Below, piece after piece: positions 26,325-35,381 of a stretch of 64,000 bases of DNA. How positions within the stretch are numbered: the first letter of the stretch is position 1; every line of letters starts with the position of its first letter. Source of the stretch: Torreya grandis (lineage: Eukaryota > Streptophyta > Pinopsida > Cupressales > Taxaceae); contig JARHVA010000398.1 in assembly GCA_037957365.1 (NCBI GenBank), forward strand, positions 2,158,001 through 2,222,000. The letters are read 5' to 3'. A program made the position numbers and the translations under genes. The notes below the pieces were generated by a model, which was given only the letters and a program-made list of their open reading frames with translations, was not told where the DNA came from and ran no database searches.

Positions 26325-26329
26325 AACTT

Positions 26330-27349
26330 ATGAAAAAAGAATCACAGGAATTCATGAGAGATTTCATAGCCAAATTCAACAAGTTAAGGAACCAGATTCC
26401 AACTGTCGCTTAGCCCACACCAGAGAATTTTAAGTGCTTTTTTATTGACTCACAACTTCCTGAAGTAAGTTTCCTATTGAGGTGAGCTGGCCTTATGGAT
26501 CTCACATTGGCTGAAAATTTGGCTACTGAGATTGAGGATGATCTTATCCTGGTAGGTAATATCAGAAAAGACCCAAGTAAAAATAGATTCTCTTCATCTG
26601 CTGAAAGCTCTTCTACAAGCACTACAGATCCTATGGTACAAAAATTGACAAATGAATTGATAACTTTGAAGAGACAAATAGCCCAAGGTACATCTACTCC
26701 CACCTATTGAGATATGCCCAAGAGAATGTTCCAAAATTAGCAATATCAGGGTAATGCTACTCGAAACCAAGGGCATCCAAGTCGCCTACCTCCACCTCCA
26801 GGGAAACTAGCCATTGAAACAGCACCTACCAATTCAGCGATCGATTACCTTGAGGCTGAACATGACTTTTTGCTTCAACCTCAGTTGGGCCAACAAGATG
26901 ACGATAATCTCTTCGATGAGCAAGAAGAAGAATTAGCTAGCGACTCTAATATTGGTTTCCTAGATTACTAGGATGAAGCTGGAAGTAAAGGAGAAGGGTT
27001 GGATGGATCCTATGCTATTTTCACCAGATCTCAAAACTAGTCAGCTCCACAGGCTGACAAAGGGAAAGAAGAAGAAGAACCTTGACAAGTGGTCTCCATC
27101 CCTAAACAAGGGACTCCACTACCTCCTCAATCAAAAGATCAGGTAATTCACAAAAAAGTAAGTACCTCCAACTACCCCATACCTTCCACTTCTATTGCTC
27201 AGACCAGTGCCACACCCACTAAAGACCCAGATGATGGACCCTCTTCCTTTGTCTCAAATTCTTTTCAATTATTTGATATAATTGATCATGCCAAGAAAAC
27301 TAAGATTTGGATGATAGAGATTGAGTATTTGAGAGCCAATCTTGAATAA
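26330..27349 (+). pseudogene. Tat-like gag (C-terminal part) and linker
   Basis: The frame opens directly at the solo-LTR junction with FMRDFIAKFNKLRNQIPTVA, then ENFKCFFIDSQLPEVSFLLR and MDLTLAENLATEIEDDLILV, the second half of a Retrotrans_gag capsid domain. A Ser/Thr-rich stretch and the coiled segment VQKLTNELITLKRQIAQG follow, then a Pro/acidic linker (QQDDDNLFDEQEEELASDSN). I see no zinc knuckle. In-frame stops at about 26,411, 26,486, 26,708, 26,735, 26,969, 27,038, 27,086 and 27,347 all sit where a glutamine or arginine codon (CAG, CAA, CGA) would become a stop by one C-to-T change. No frameshift was found. Confidence 0.75.
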
Positions 27350-27358
27350 TTTGATAGG

Positions 27359-28110
27359 TTGGCAGAATATGTGAAAAATACTGCCATCCCCACAAGACAA
27401 GATTCTTTAAAAGTCATTCATGATCCCCCCAAGGATAAATCCACCCAAAATAATCTTGTCGTGACTCCTCCTATTGCTCCCAGGAAAATAGAACCTTTTT
27501 ATGTTTCCCTACTGATAAATGGTTACAAACTGAGTAATTGCATAATAGACTCTGGAGCCTTGGATAATGTCATGCCTGCCAAGGTGGCAAATTCCCTTGG
27601 CCTAACTTTGACCAAAACTTTTGGGAGGTGTTTTTCTATGGAAAAGAAGCAAGTTCCACTCCATGGTCAGATAAAAGATGCCCAATTTGCTTTTACAGCT
27701 TTTCCAGAAAAGAGGATAAAAATGATGGTTCTAGTGGCCGATGTTCCAGCCTCTTACGACATCTTGCTTGGGTAGAATTTATGTAAAGATGTTGGAGGCG
27801 AGCTAAGCATGGACTTGTTAGAGGCGAGAATCCCAATCCAAGGTGTTACGAAGAAATTGTTTCCTAAAAAAGAAGTAAGATATGTAGTCATCCGATCATC
27901 AGCACCAGAAGCTCAAATTTTATTTGAGTCTTCTAGCATGGGCAATTACTTCCTATCTATGAACGAGATCCATGAGGCATCCAATGAAACTCCTATAGGT
28001 GGCAACTTGAAAATGTGTTCAACTGACATAGAGGGAGAATCGACAAAGCAAAATAAACACACAGAAGAACCTCTTCTCCCAAGTGAAGAAATTTTCAAAG
28101 AAAAAGTGGT
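27359..28110 (+). pseudogene. Retroviral-type aspartic protease
   Basis: The protease cleaves the Gag-Pol polyprotein. The catalytic triplet is present as CIIDSGALDNVMPAKVA (DSG at 27,548-27,556), followed by the flap-side region, and the second hydrophobic-Gly motif SYDILLG near 27,755. After a stop at 27,773-27,775 the same frame continues as a linker (27,809 onward) ending in an acidic/Lys segment before the RNase H-like domain. The frame is unshifted from gag. The domain core is complete; only nonsense changes inactivate it. Confidence 0.8.
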
Positions 28111-28120
28111 GTCTAATGAG

Positions 28121-28520
28121 GTATGGACCTTAGAATTTGATGGCAGTTGCTCCTCTACTAGTTTGGGAGCTGAGGTTGTGTTGGTATCTCCTCAAAGAGA
28201 TATTGTTCCTTTGTCTTACAAGTTGTAGTTCAACAACACCAACAACACAGTTGAGTACGAATCCCTGTTACTTGGATTACATGCTGCTAGAAAAAAGGGC
28301 ATTAAGCCACTCCATGCTAAAGGGGATGCCGAATTGGTGGTTTTCCAAGTAAGAAACCTCTATCAAACCAAAAATGAAAGATTGCGCCACTATCGCAATC
28401 TTGTCTAGGACCAAATCAAAAAATTTGATGCTTTCAGCATCTCTGCCGTTCCACGAGAATTCAATGATCGGGTGGATGCATTAGCTATCTCTACTACTCT
28501 CTTGGTTCCCCACCCAAATT
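28121..28520 (+). pseudogene. RNase H-like domain placed before RT
   Basis: RNase H degrades the RNA strand of the RNA/DNA hybrid. The domain begins WTLEFDGSCSSTSLGAEVVL, has NNTNNTVEYESLLLGLHAA, then GDAELVV, and ends FNDRVDALA. The four acidic catalytic positions (Asp at 28,139, Glu near 28,253, Asp at 28,325, Asp at 28,475) are all retained. This pattern fits the second, archaeal-type RNase H known from Tat/Ogre elements rather than the canonical gypsy RNase H, which is separately present at 29,900-30,220. In the Tat layout I know, this extra domain lies between the canonical RNase H and integrase; here it sits between protease and RT. Stops at 28,226 and about 28,406 are the only breaks. 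Confidence 0.8.
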
Positions 28521-28624
28521 TTAAAGGAGATAAGTACACTATTAAATTGGTCTTTCAACCAAGTGTACCTGATAATGCCAGCCATTAACAAGTATTTAAC
28601 AATGACGATCAAATCATTGCCTTC

Positions 28625-30223
28625 TTGGAGCAAAAGGATAGCTTTGAACAATTACATTTTGAAGGTAATGAACTCTGGGAATGCAAAGCAACTTCTAAAT
28701 CAAATGCAAACATAGGTGAGGATTTCTTGCAACTTAAGGGGAATAAGATTCCCAAAGGCTTGGTTTCCCTAGAGAAATTTTTTGATAACTATGACAGGTT
28801 TATTAAACAACAGCGAACAAATTCAAACTCCTCTCAGGATTTTGATCAGGTAAACCTAGGAACCAAGGGAGATCCTAAGATGGTAAACATTGGGAAATGT
28901 TGCACTCTCAAGGAGAGATTTAAGCTTACTAATCTACTCTGGCAATATATAGACGTCTTGGCTTATTCCTATGATGACCTGAAATCACTCAGGCCAGATG
29001 ACATTCACCATGACATTCCTCTTAAGGCAAACTCTGTACCTTACAAGCAAAAGTCTAAGCAATATAATCCAAAAATCTCAGGTACTAGTTTAGCTAAGAT
29101 ACAAAAAATGTTTGATTCCCAGATAATTTTCCCAATCCATCATTCCACATGGATTGCCAACATAGTGCTTGTCAGAAAGAAGAATGGTGAAATTCGAATC
29201 TACGTGGATTTTAGGAACTTGAATCAGTTATCTTTAAAAGATAACTACCCTCTCCCTATCATGGATCAAGTTCTGTAAATGGTAACAAGTTCAAAACTGT
29301 TATCAATGTTGGATATTTTCTTAGGGTACAATTAGGTTAAAGTCAGAAAAGCAGATCAGCATAAGACTGCCTTCACAACAACTTGGGGCACCTTCGCCTA
29401 TTAAAGAATGCCTTTCAATCTGATAAATGCAGGTGCCACATTTTAAAGAGTGATGTACCTCACTTTCAAGGATGAAATGAGTAAGTTCATTGTAGTGTAC
29501 TTGGATGATTTGACAGTATTTTCAAAGCATCATTCTGATCATGTCCACCATTTGTAAAGAATACTGGAATGCTATCGTCAGAATGGTATTTCTCTAAATC
29601 CAAAAAAATCTATTTTTGGGGTGACTGAAGGGAAACTTCTCAGACACATTATGTCTCGAGAAGGTATTAAAATTGACTCAAAAAGGGTCAAGTCCATCCA
29701 AGAACATACTCTGCCTACCAACAAAACTACGATTCACTCTTTCTTCAAAAAGGTGAATTTTCTTCAAAGATTCATTCTTGAGTTCACTGAGAAGACTCGC
29801 CACATCATCAACATGATGAAAGGCAATGCTACCTTCAGGTGGACTATTGAGGGCAAATCAGCATTCAAAGACATCAAGGAAGCGATTGCTCACGCACCAA
29901 TTTTAATTTGTCTACACTACACCAAAACCTTTAAAATATACACTTATGCCTCTGAACATACACTCTCAGCCATTTTAGTTGAACAAAACCAAGAAGGTGT
30001 GGAATCTCCTATTTCCTTCATGAGTTGTCCACTTAAGGTTCATGAGCTAAAATATTCCAACATGGAGAAGCATGCATACGTAGTGGTCAAAGTAGTCAAG
30101 CATTTCAGGTTTTATATCTTGAACTCACACACTGAAGTTCTCATACCTGATACAATAGTGAAGTCCATTTTGACTCAACAGGAGTTTGGTACGAAGAGGG
30201 GTAATTGGATCACCAAGATTTAG
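28625..30223 (+). pseudogene. Reverse transcriptase and canonical RNase H
   Basis: The RT opens with the linker YDDLKSLRPDDIHHDIPLKA. It continues with WIANIVLVRKKNGEIRIYVD (28,625-29,278 piece), KTAFTTTWGTFAY, and the intact catalytic box YLDD at 29,498-29,509, followed by SLNPKKSIFGVTEGKLLRHI. RNase H follows with FKIYTYASEHTLSAILVEQ, where the usual first aspartate is a tyrosine or alanine position, so this canonical RNase H may be degenerate. It ends near KTFKIY and HFRFYIL. In-frame stops at 29,276, 29,330, 29,402, 29,444, 29,555 and 30,221 correspond to conserved glutamines in related proteins, for example FAYQRMPF and ATFQRV. Confidence 0.85.
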
Positions 30224-30256
30224 GAGTTTGATCTAGACATTAAACCTACCAAACTC

Positions 30257-31630
30257 ATGCGAGGAAAGGGTCTTTGTCAGTTGATTACCAACAACATTCC
30301 AGATGAAGCAGAAAGTGAAGAAATAGAGATCGAAGGCATGCTTACGGTCCTCTTTGTTGCCACCACTAATGAGTGGTATTTCGACATCACCCATTTTCTG
30401 ACATATGGTGAGTGTCCTGCTCATCTCTCCTATAAGGAGAAATGGAATGTTAAGTTAAAGGCTGTTAGTTATGTTCTATGGGATAATGGTTTGTACAAAA
30501 AGAACCTAGACAGGGCATTTCTTCGTTGTGTTGATAAGGTGCAACAAGATAAACTCTTGGACTCTTTCCACAATTTGACCTGTGGAGGACATTTTTTTGC
30601 TCTGGTGATAGCGCACAAGATTTTATGAGCAAGGTACTATTGGTCCATGCTATTTCAAGATGCCTACAGATGGGTGCATAGATGCGAATTGTGTCAACAG
30701 TTCATTGGGAAGCCTAAACTATCTATACTGCCTCTCAAGCCAGTAGTAATCGAGGAGCCTTTTCAGCAGTGGGGTATTGACTTCATTGGCACAGTCAACC
30801 CATCTTTGAGTGTTGGACATGATTATGTCCTCATGGTGACTAATTACTCTACCAAGTGGGTGGAAGCCATCCCAACCAAGCATGCTACGTTTGAAGTGGT
30901 GTGCAATTTTCTCAAAGAAAATATTATCTCCCGGTTTAGGGTCCCACTTAAAATTGTAACAGATAATGCAGCCTATTTTTCTTTGCATGAAATTACTCAA
31001 TTCTATTTTTACTATGGGATTACCCTATCCCACACTTCAGATTATTTTCCCTAGGGAAATGGCCAAGTAGAATCGAGCAATAAGAACCTGGTCACTATTA
31101 TCAAGAAATTGGTAGACGACAATCAGAGGACTTGGCACAAGGCATTATTTAATGCTTTATGGGCAGATAGGATTACTCCCAAGAGGGCCATAGGTATGTC
31201 ACCTTTCCAAATTCTGTATGGCTTAAATGTGGAGATCCCTATCACCCTATAACCACTAGCGCTCAGGTTAGCCAACGCAATCGAAGACTCAACCTTTGAA
31301 AGTTTGGTCGACAAAAGAATCATGTGTCTAATCGAACTGAATGAGTAGTGAACCATGGTTTTGGATCAAATTACGGTCCATCAGAACCAAGTGAAGAAAC
31401 TTTTTGATAAAAAAGCTAAGGTTCATGAATTTCAAGTCGGAGATCAAGTCTTGTTGTGGGACAAGAGGCGAGAACTGAAGGGAATGCATGGCAAATTTGA
31501 CTCTTTATGGAGAGGTCCGTTCACCATTTGATAGCTTTGTGGTGAGGCTAGCTTTTTGCTGGAGTACCAGGATGGAACACCATTTGCACTACCCCACAGT
31601 GGGTAATATCCAAAGTTATTCAACCCTTGA
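30257..31630 (+). pseudogene. Integrase
   Basis: Zinc-binding domain: HNLTCGGHFFALVIAHKIL, then CELCQQ (30,570-30,700). Catalytic core: WGIDFIGTV (first Asp, about 30,775), KIVTDNAAYF (second Asp, about 30,960) and GNGQVESSNKNLV (Glu, about 31,070), so D, D and E are all present. The C-terminal part has FQVGDQVLLWDKRRELKGMH and SLWRGPF (31,430-31,530). Stops at 30,626, 31,052, 31,250, 31,346, 31,349 and about 31,529 lie in the single polyprotein frame without a shift. There is no chromodomain. Confidence 0.85.
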
Positions 31631-31639
31631 AGCTTAGAT

Positions 31640-32052
31640 GGGTCCATTTGTATATATGTATAGTTTTTATGTTTTATCTATTTTCTTTCATTTTTAGCCT
31701 GACTCCATAGCCCAATGGCTTGGATGAAGGCACTTAGAGACTGGTTTCTACTCCCGTTGATCAATTTGATTAACAAAAGTTCCCCAATAGGAGCCAGCTA
31801 TTATTTTTAAAATCATCTTAGCTCATTTTTGGAATCAACCCCCTGCAAAACTTGTTTGTTTCACCTTTTGTCTCACTAAGTCTATTTTCGAGATAGGTTT
31901 TTCTCATTTTCATCTTGGCCCAACTGCACCATTCAAAATTCATAACATATTTTTGTTACATTTCCCCAAAATGTGAAGGTTGTTACGGTCTCGATATGAC
32001 CAGGGGACCAAAATCTACATTTTTCAGCCTTAGTGTTTTTCTTCCATTTTCG
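31640..32052 (+). other. Untranslated region after pol
   Basis: No open frame with a recognisable product. It is pyrimidine-rich with many tttt runs and leads into the palindrome array. It presumably belongs to the 3' untranslated or intronic part of the Tat-like transcript. Confidence 0.5.
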
Positions 32053-32270
32053 TGCACAGGTGGTGAATTTTGCCACCAGTGTATTTTTACCTTTGAAATG
32101 TAGGAGCGGTAGAATTTATCACCCCTGTATCTTGACCTACATAGGTGGAAAATTTTGCCACCCCTGCATTTTTCCCATCTCTCACATGTAGGAGCTGCAA
32201 AATTTGCCACCCCTGCATGTCTCTTCTATTTTTCAATGTAAGGGCGACAAATTTCACTGCCCCTACACTG
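32053..32270 (+). repeat. Palindrome array, units 1-5
   Basis: Five imperfect palindromes at about 32,053-32,082, 32,097-32,130, 32,136-32,172, 32,184-32,219 and 32,235-32,270. The shared core is close to ggtggcaaaattttgccacc, extended outward by tgcatagg or ccctgca. Unit 4 (catgtaggagctgcaaa and tttgccacccctgcatg) pairs along almost its whole length. Units are separated by 10-20 bp of pyrimidine-rich sequence. The array resumes at 36,551 on the other side of the inserted copia element. Confidence 0.85.
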
Positions 32271-32371
32271 CCTCATTTTTCATGCACAGCATTTATTACC
32301 ACATGGGCCGAGTGGTTGGGGTCAATTTTCACCCCATTTAATCTAATTTTAACCTCATTTTGATTCATTCT

Positions 32372-33300
32372 TGTCAGGATCTTGCTCCACCACAATAAGA
32401 GCACATATGATTACTTCTTATATTAGCAACTAAACACGAAATTTAACCAAAATCAATAAGTAACTAGAAATATGAAACAACACAGGATATAAGAGACAAT
32501 ACACAATTGTATTATATACACAAAAGAAAATACAATAAAGAAGATGCCACTTCTTCCTCCACCTCAAAGGCTCGCCACACCTCAAGACCTTCTTCCCTCT
32601 CTCTCTCAGTCCCAACAATCAACTCCAATATAGAATTGATGTTCACCTCTCAACCAGTCAGTAACAACGCTACCAGTTCACCAAGCACACAACCGTACTC
32701 CAAGTAGATCTCCCATGAACCTTCAACCTACAATTCAATAGACCATACTCACAATTGTAGATCTCTCTACACCCCTGAAGAACCCTTCTTTAACCAATAC
32801 CCCGGTGGATCAGCTCCTTGACCTTGCAACTCTCCCTAATCAAACACTCTCAGCACCCCTTTTAAACTAGGAGGAGCTACACTAGCTCTCTCTAAAAGCT
32901 CTATGGCTTTCTAGCACACACTTACAATACAGCCCATGAGTCCATATATAGATCTCATGTTTACAATAATTAGACTAATCTAATTACAATAATTAGACTT
33001 GCAACTCAAGACTACGACTAGTCTTCAACATGCAAACTAGCAGTCAAAAAATAGACTCTCCCAGATTCGTCATGCGAACTGCCTGTTCTCACACAGGCTG
33101 TCGATGTCAGCTCCTCCATGACCGATGTTGACCGACTGGTAACCGACGTCGGTTGCTTCCTCTTGCTATCTGACCGATGTCGGCTGATCAGATCGATGCC
33201 GTTTTTCCTGCAACTGAATCAGCAACACCCCATAACTCTGGATCCTCCTTAACTTCTCCTATTTGCATCCTGGTGAAGCTTTTAGCTCCACAACATAACA
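32372..33300 (-). repeat. Copia 3' LTR
   Basis: 929 bp, TG to CA termini (tgtcaggatc to cataaca on the plus strand). Carries a TATA-like tccatatataga near 32,942-32,955 (minus promoter) and a CpG-rich cluster of ACCGACGTCGGT-type motifs at 33,105-33,192, including the perfect palindrome AACCGACGTCGGTT at 33,141-33,154. Confidence 0.92.
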
Positions 33301-33320
33301 ATCTCCCACTTGGAGATAAA
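33301..33320 (-). promoter_or_regulatory. Copia polypurine tract
   Basis: On the minus strand ctccaagtgggagat immediately precedes the 3' LTR start TGTTATG, the expected position of the plus-strand primer. Confidence 0.8.
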
Positions 33321-33387
33321 TAGCTGCACCTATACCTGTACATGTACACCGTCTAAATTATTCCCTGGCTTGTATTCCTCTTCAAGA

Positions 33388-33618
33388 TCAGCCCTGAAGA
33401 CCAACCACCACACAACCCGTGATGCTACGCCTGTCATTCAAGTAACCTGCCACATCCGAACCTACATATCCATGTAGTGAAGAACTTGACCCTGCATAAC
33501 AAGAAACCCTGCTGCTAGTCCCACTGAACTGCCCTCCAATACTCCTTCCCCGAATTGGCTCCATACTTTCTGACAACCCCCACTGCTTGGGAAAACTCAG
33601 GTCTACACTAGACCTCAT
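33388..33618 (-). pseudogene. Copia RNase H fragment
   Basis: The minus frame contains LHGYVGSDVAGYLNDRRSIT followed by GCVV. This is the copia RNase H start, where the usual catalytic SDxAG aspartate is retained (SDVAG). It is short (about 77 codons) and lacks the remainder of the domain, which should end toward the 3' LTR. Confidence 0.8.
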
Positions 33619-33699
33619 GTGATTTCAAACCCTATTTCAAGCTAAGCTTGAACTATCCAGCCCTTGGTGTGCTTTCAAATTCTGCATCCTGCATTATGA

Positions 33700-34260
33700 A
33701 CCCCGCCAACACCGTCTTCACATCAGCTCCCACTGGAGATCAAATCTCCATGTCTCTTATGCCAAGAATTTTGCTACTCCAAATTCTTCATGACACGCCT
33801 CTGAAGTAACCTTACCTTTAGCTCAGCAAGTCCCTGTATGTATAAACCTGCTAGCAAATCACCCACATACAGTAACTAGATAATGTCGCAACTCATCATC
33901 CACTTGGTAAGATAAAACCATAATAGTTACACTAACATTGACTGAAGCCATGCTTAGTCATCCAGCTGTCAAAACCTATACCACTGTCCTGCAGCTTCTT
34001 CAAGACCATATGCCTTGGCCTTCTATCTCTCGTATCCATCCACTCTCTTCTTTATCTCAAGAATCCATTCCGTCTCTCAGTGCTTACATCCAGCTGACAA
34101 ATCTACCAACAAATACCTGTTTGGTTCTTCTCCAAGGACTCACACTCCTCATCCATGCCAAACTCCCACTGTATCTGGACTCTACCTGCATTACCTCTTC
34201 CAACTTCCTGGTTTTTGACTATCAAAGAGGCAATATAAAGAAGGTGAACAATGAATATGA
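33700..34260 (-). pseudogene. Copia RT fragment with altered catalytic box
   Basis: Near 33,895-33,840 the minus strand reads LLYVGDLLAGLYIQGLAELK. This is the copia RT catalytic neighbourhood, in which the normal YVDD is YVGD: the first catalytic aspartate is replaced by glycine. Surrounding RT sequence is broken and shortened, so most of RT has been lost. Confidence 0.6.
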
Positions 34261-34263
34261 GGT

Positions 34264-35160
34264 TCACTTACCATTTCTGACCTCAACATGAGCGTTTGAG
34301 ACTTGTTGTCCACCCACTATCTGTACCAGTGACCGATCTCGACCACCTCCCAGTCTATTTCTGACCGATGTCGGCTCCCTGTACTGAACCTGACTACCGA
34401 CGTCATTACCCTGGCCGACGTCGGTGTCCCTTCTACCGACGTTAGTTCCTTCATGACCGACGTCGGTCTTCCTGTTGTCGACATCGGTTACTGTATAACC
34501 GATGTATAACTGATGCCGGTACCTGTGTTCGTCTATGAGTGATAACTTTTTACCCGTGAGCTCTCCATGGATCAAAATCCTAATCAAATCAACCCTGCTC
34601 TGCTCAGAATAATTTAGTCTCCTCACCTGATCTCTATCCATCATCTCCTCCATGAACACCAAGGCTTTCCAGTTCTTTAGCTTGTCAAAGACATCTGACT
34701 TCCGCTTCAAAACCTGCATTCTCCTCCTACATATGTGACTAAGCCTATGAAGCCACATCTCTGCAACAGAAGGTGAATCAGTAATATAAGTAGATAGATA
34801 AAGGATACCTACTTTCTTACCACCATCTAATTCAAGTGTATCTGCTATGAGAGTTACAGTGCATCTCTCATCACCCAAATTTCCTAAAGAAATTAGACTA
34901 ATCTCCAAGACTGGTACCTGCATGACTTCCTCCAACCACTGTGAGTCATCCGCCTGTAATTTTAGCTTCACTTCCCCTTCGTCTATAATCTGACAAGGCT
35001 GTCCAACCCCCAAATAAATCTCTCCAAAGTCTCCAAAGACATACCCATGAAAAGATGCTCTATTTCGGGCTGCATGGAAAGAGGCAAAAGAATCTGTAAA
35101 CAAAGATTCCACTTTATCCAGAACACCCTGTACAATATTACCTGCAACATGTGCTTCCAC
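34264..35160 (-). CDS. Copia protease-side and pre-integrase open frame, 298 codons
   Basis: This is the longest uninterrupted frame in the window. The N-terminal part (GYVFGDFGEIYLGVGQPCQI then EGEVKLKL) resembles the copia region between protease and integrase. MWLHRLSHICRRRMQVLKRK is the GAG_pre-integrase zinc-binding segment (W-H-x-R-L-x-H type). FDKLKNWKALV marks the start of the integrase region. After about residue 220 copia similarity ends, and the frame reads a repetitive tail TDVGHEGTNVGRRDTDVGQG encoded by the ACCGACGTCGG cluster. The integrase core is missing, so the frame is open but a full integrase cannot be made. Confidence 0.7.
   Translation of the reverse strand: MEAHVAGNIVQGVLDKVESLFTDSFASFHAARNRASFHGYVFGDFGEIYLGVGQPCQIIDEGEVKLKLQADDSQWLEEVMQVPVLEISLISLGNLGDERCTVTLIADTLELDGGKKVGILYLSTYITDSPSVAEMWLHRLSHICRRRMQVLKRKSDVFDKLKNWKALVFMEEMMDRDQVRRLNYSEQSRVDLIRILIHGELTGKKLSLIDEHRYRHQLYIGYTVTDVDNRKTDVGHEGTNVGRRDTDVGQGNDVGSQVQYREPTSVRNRLGGGRDRSLVQIVGGQQVSNAHVEVRNGK
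34355..34520. repeat. ACCGACGTCGG motif cluster inside copia
   Basis: About eight copies of a roughly 12-bp palindrome family (accgatgtcggc, accgacgtca, gccgacgtcggtg, and the perfect GACCGACGTCGGTC at 34,455-34,468) spaced by 8-20 bp. It lies inside the coding frame and is related to motifs in this element's own LTRs. It may be LTR-derived sequence joined to the interior by the internal deletion or by template switching. Confidence 0.85.
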
Positions 35161-35367
35161 TAGCTAATCTTCTACCGACCAACGATCTCTTTTAACCTGC
35201 TCTTTCTTTCCATCAATCAAACCATTCATGCTATTCAGTTTCTCCATTTGTAGCTTACTTTGATCTGCCATTGCTCTACTCCCACTCAATCTGAAACCCC
35301 TGTGAGTGACCTGTAATCAACAAACACTACCAGATCTGAAATCACCTGTTAGTCCACCCAACCAAAA

Positions 35368-35379
35368 GCTTTGATACCA
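35368..35379 (-). promoter_or_regulatory. Copia primer-binding site
   Basis: Minus strand tggtatcaaagc, one mismatch to the initiator tRNA-Met site TGGTATCAGAGC, two bases from the 5' LTR end. Confidence 0.85.
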
Positions 35380-35381
35380 CT

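Noticed and set aside
26330..31630. Stop-codon reassignment (TAA/TAG read as glutamine) as the cause of the in-frame stops
   Set aside because: CAA and CAG are also used freely in the same frame, TGA stops occur too, and the plant nuclear code is standard. Deamination explains the pattern without a new code.
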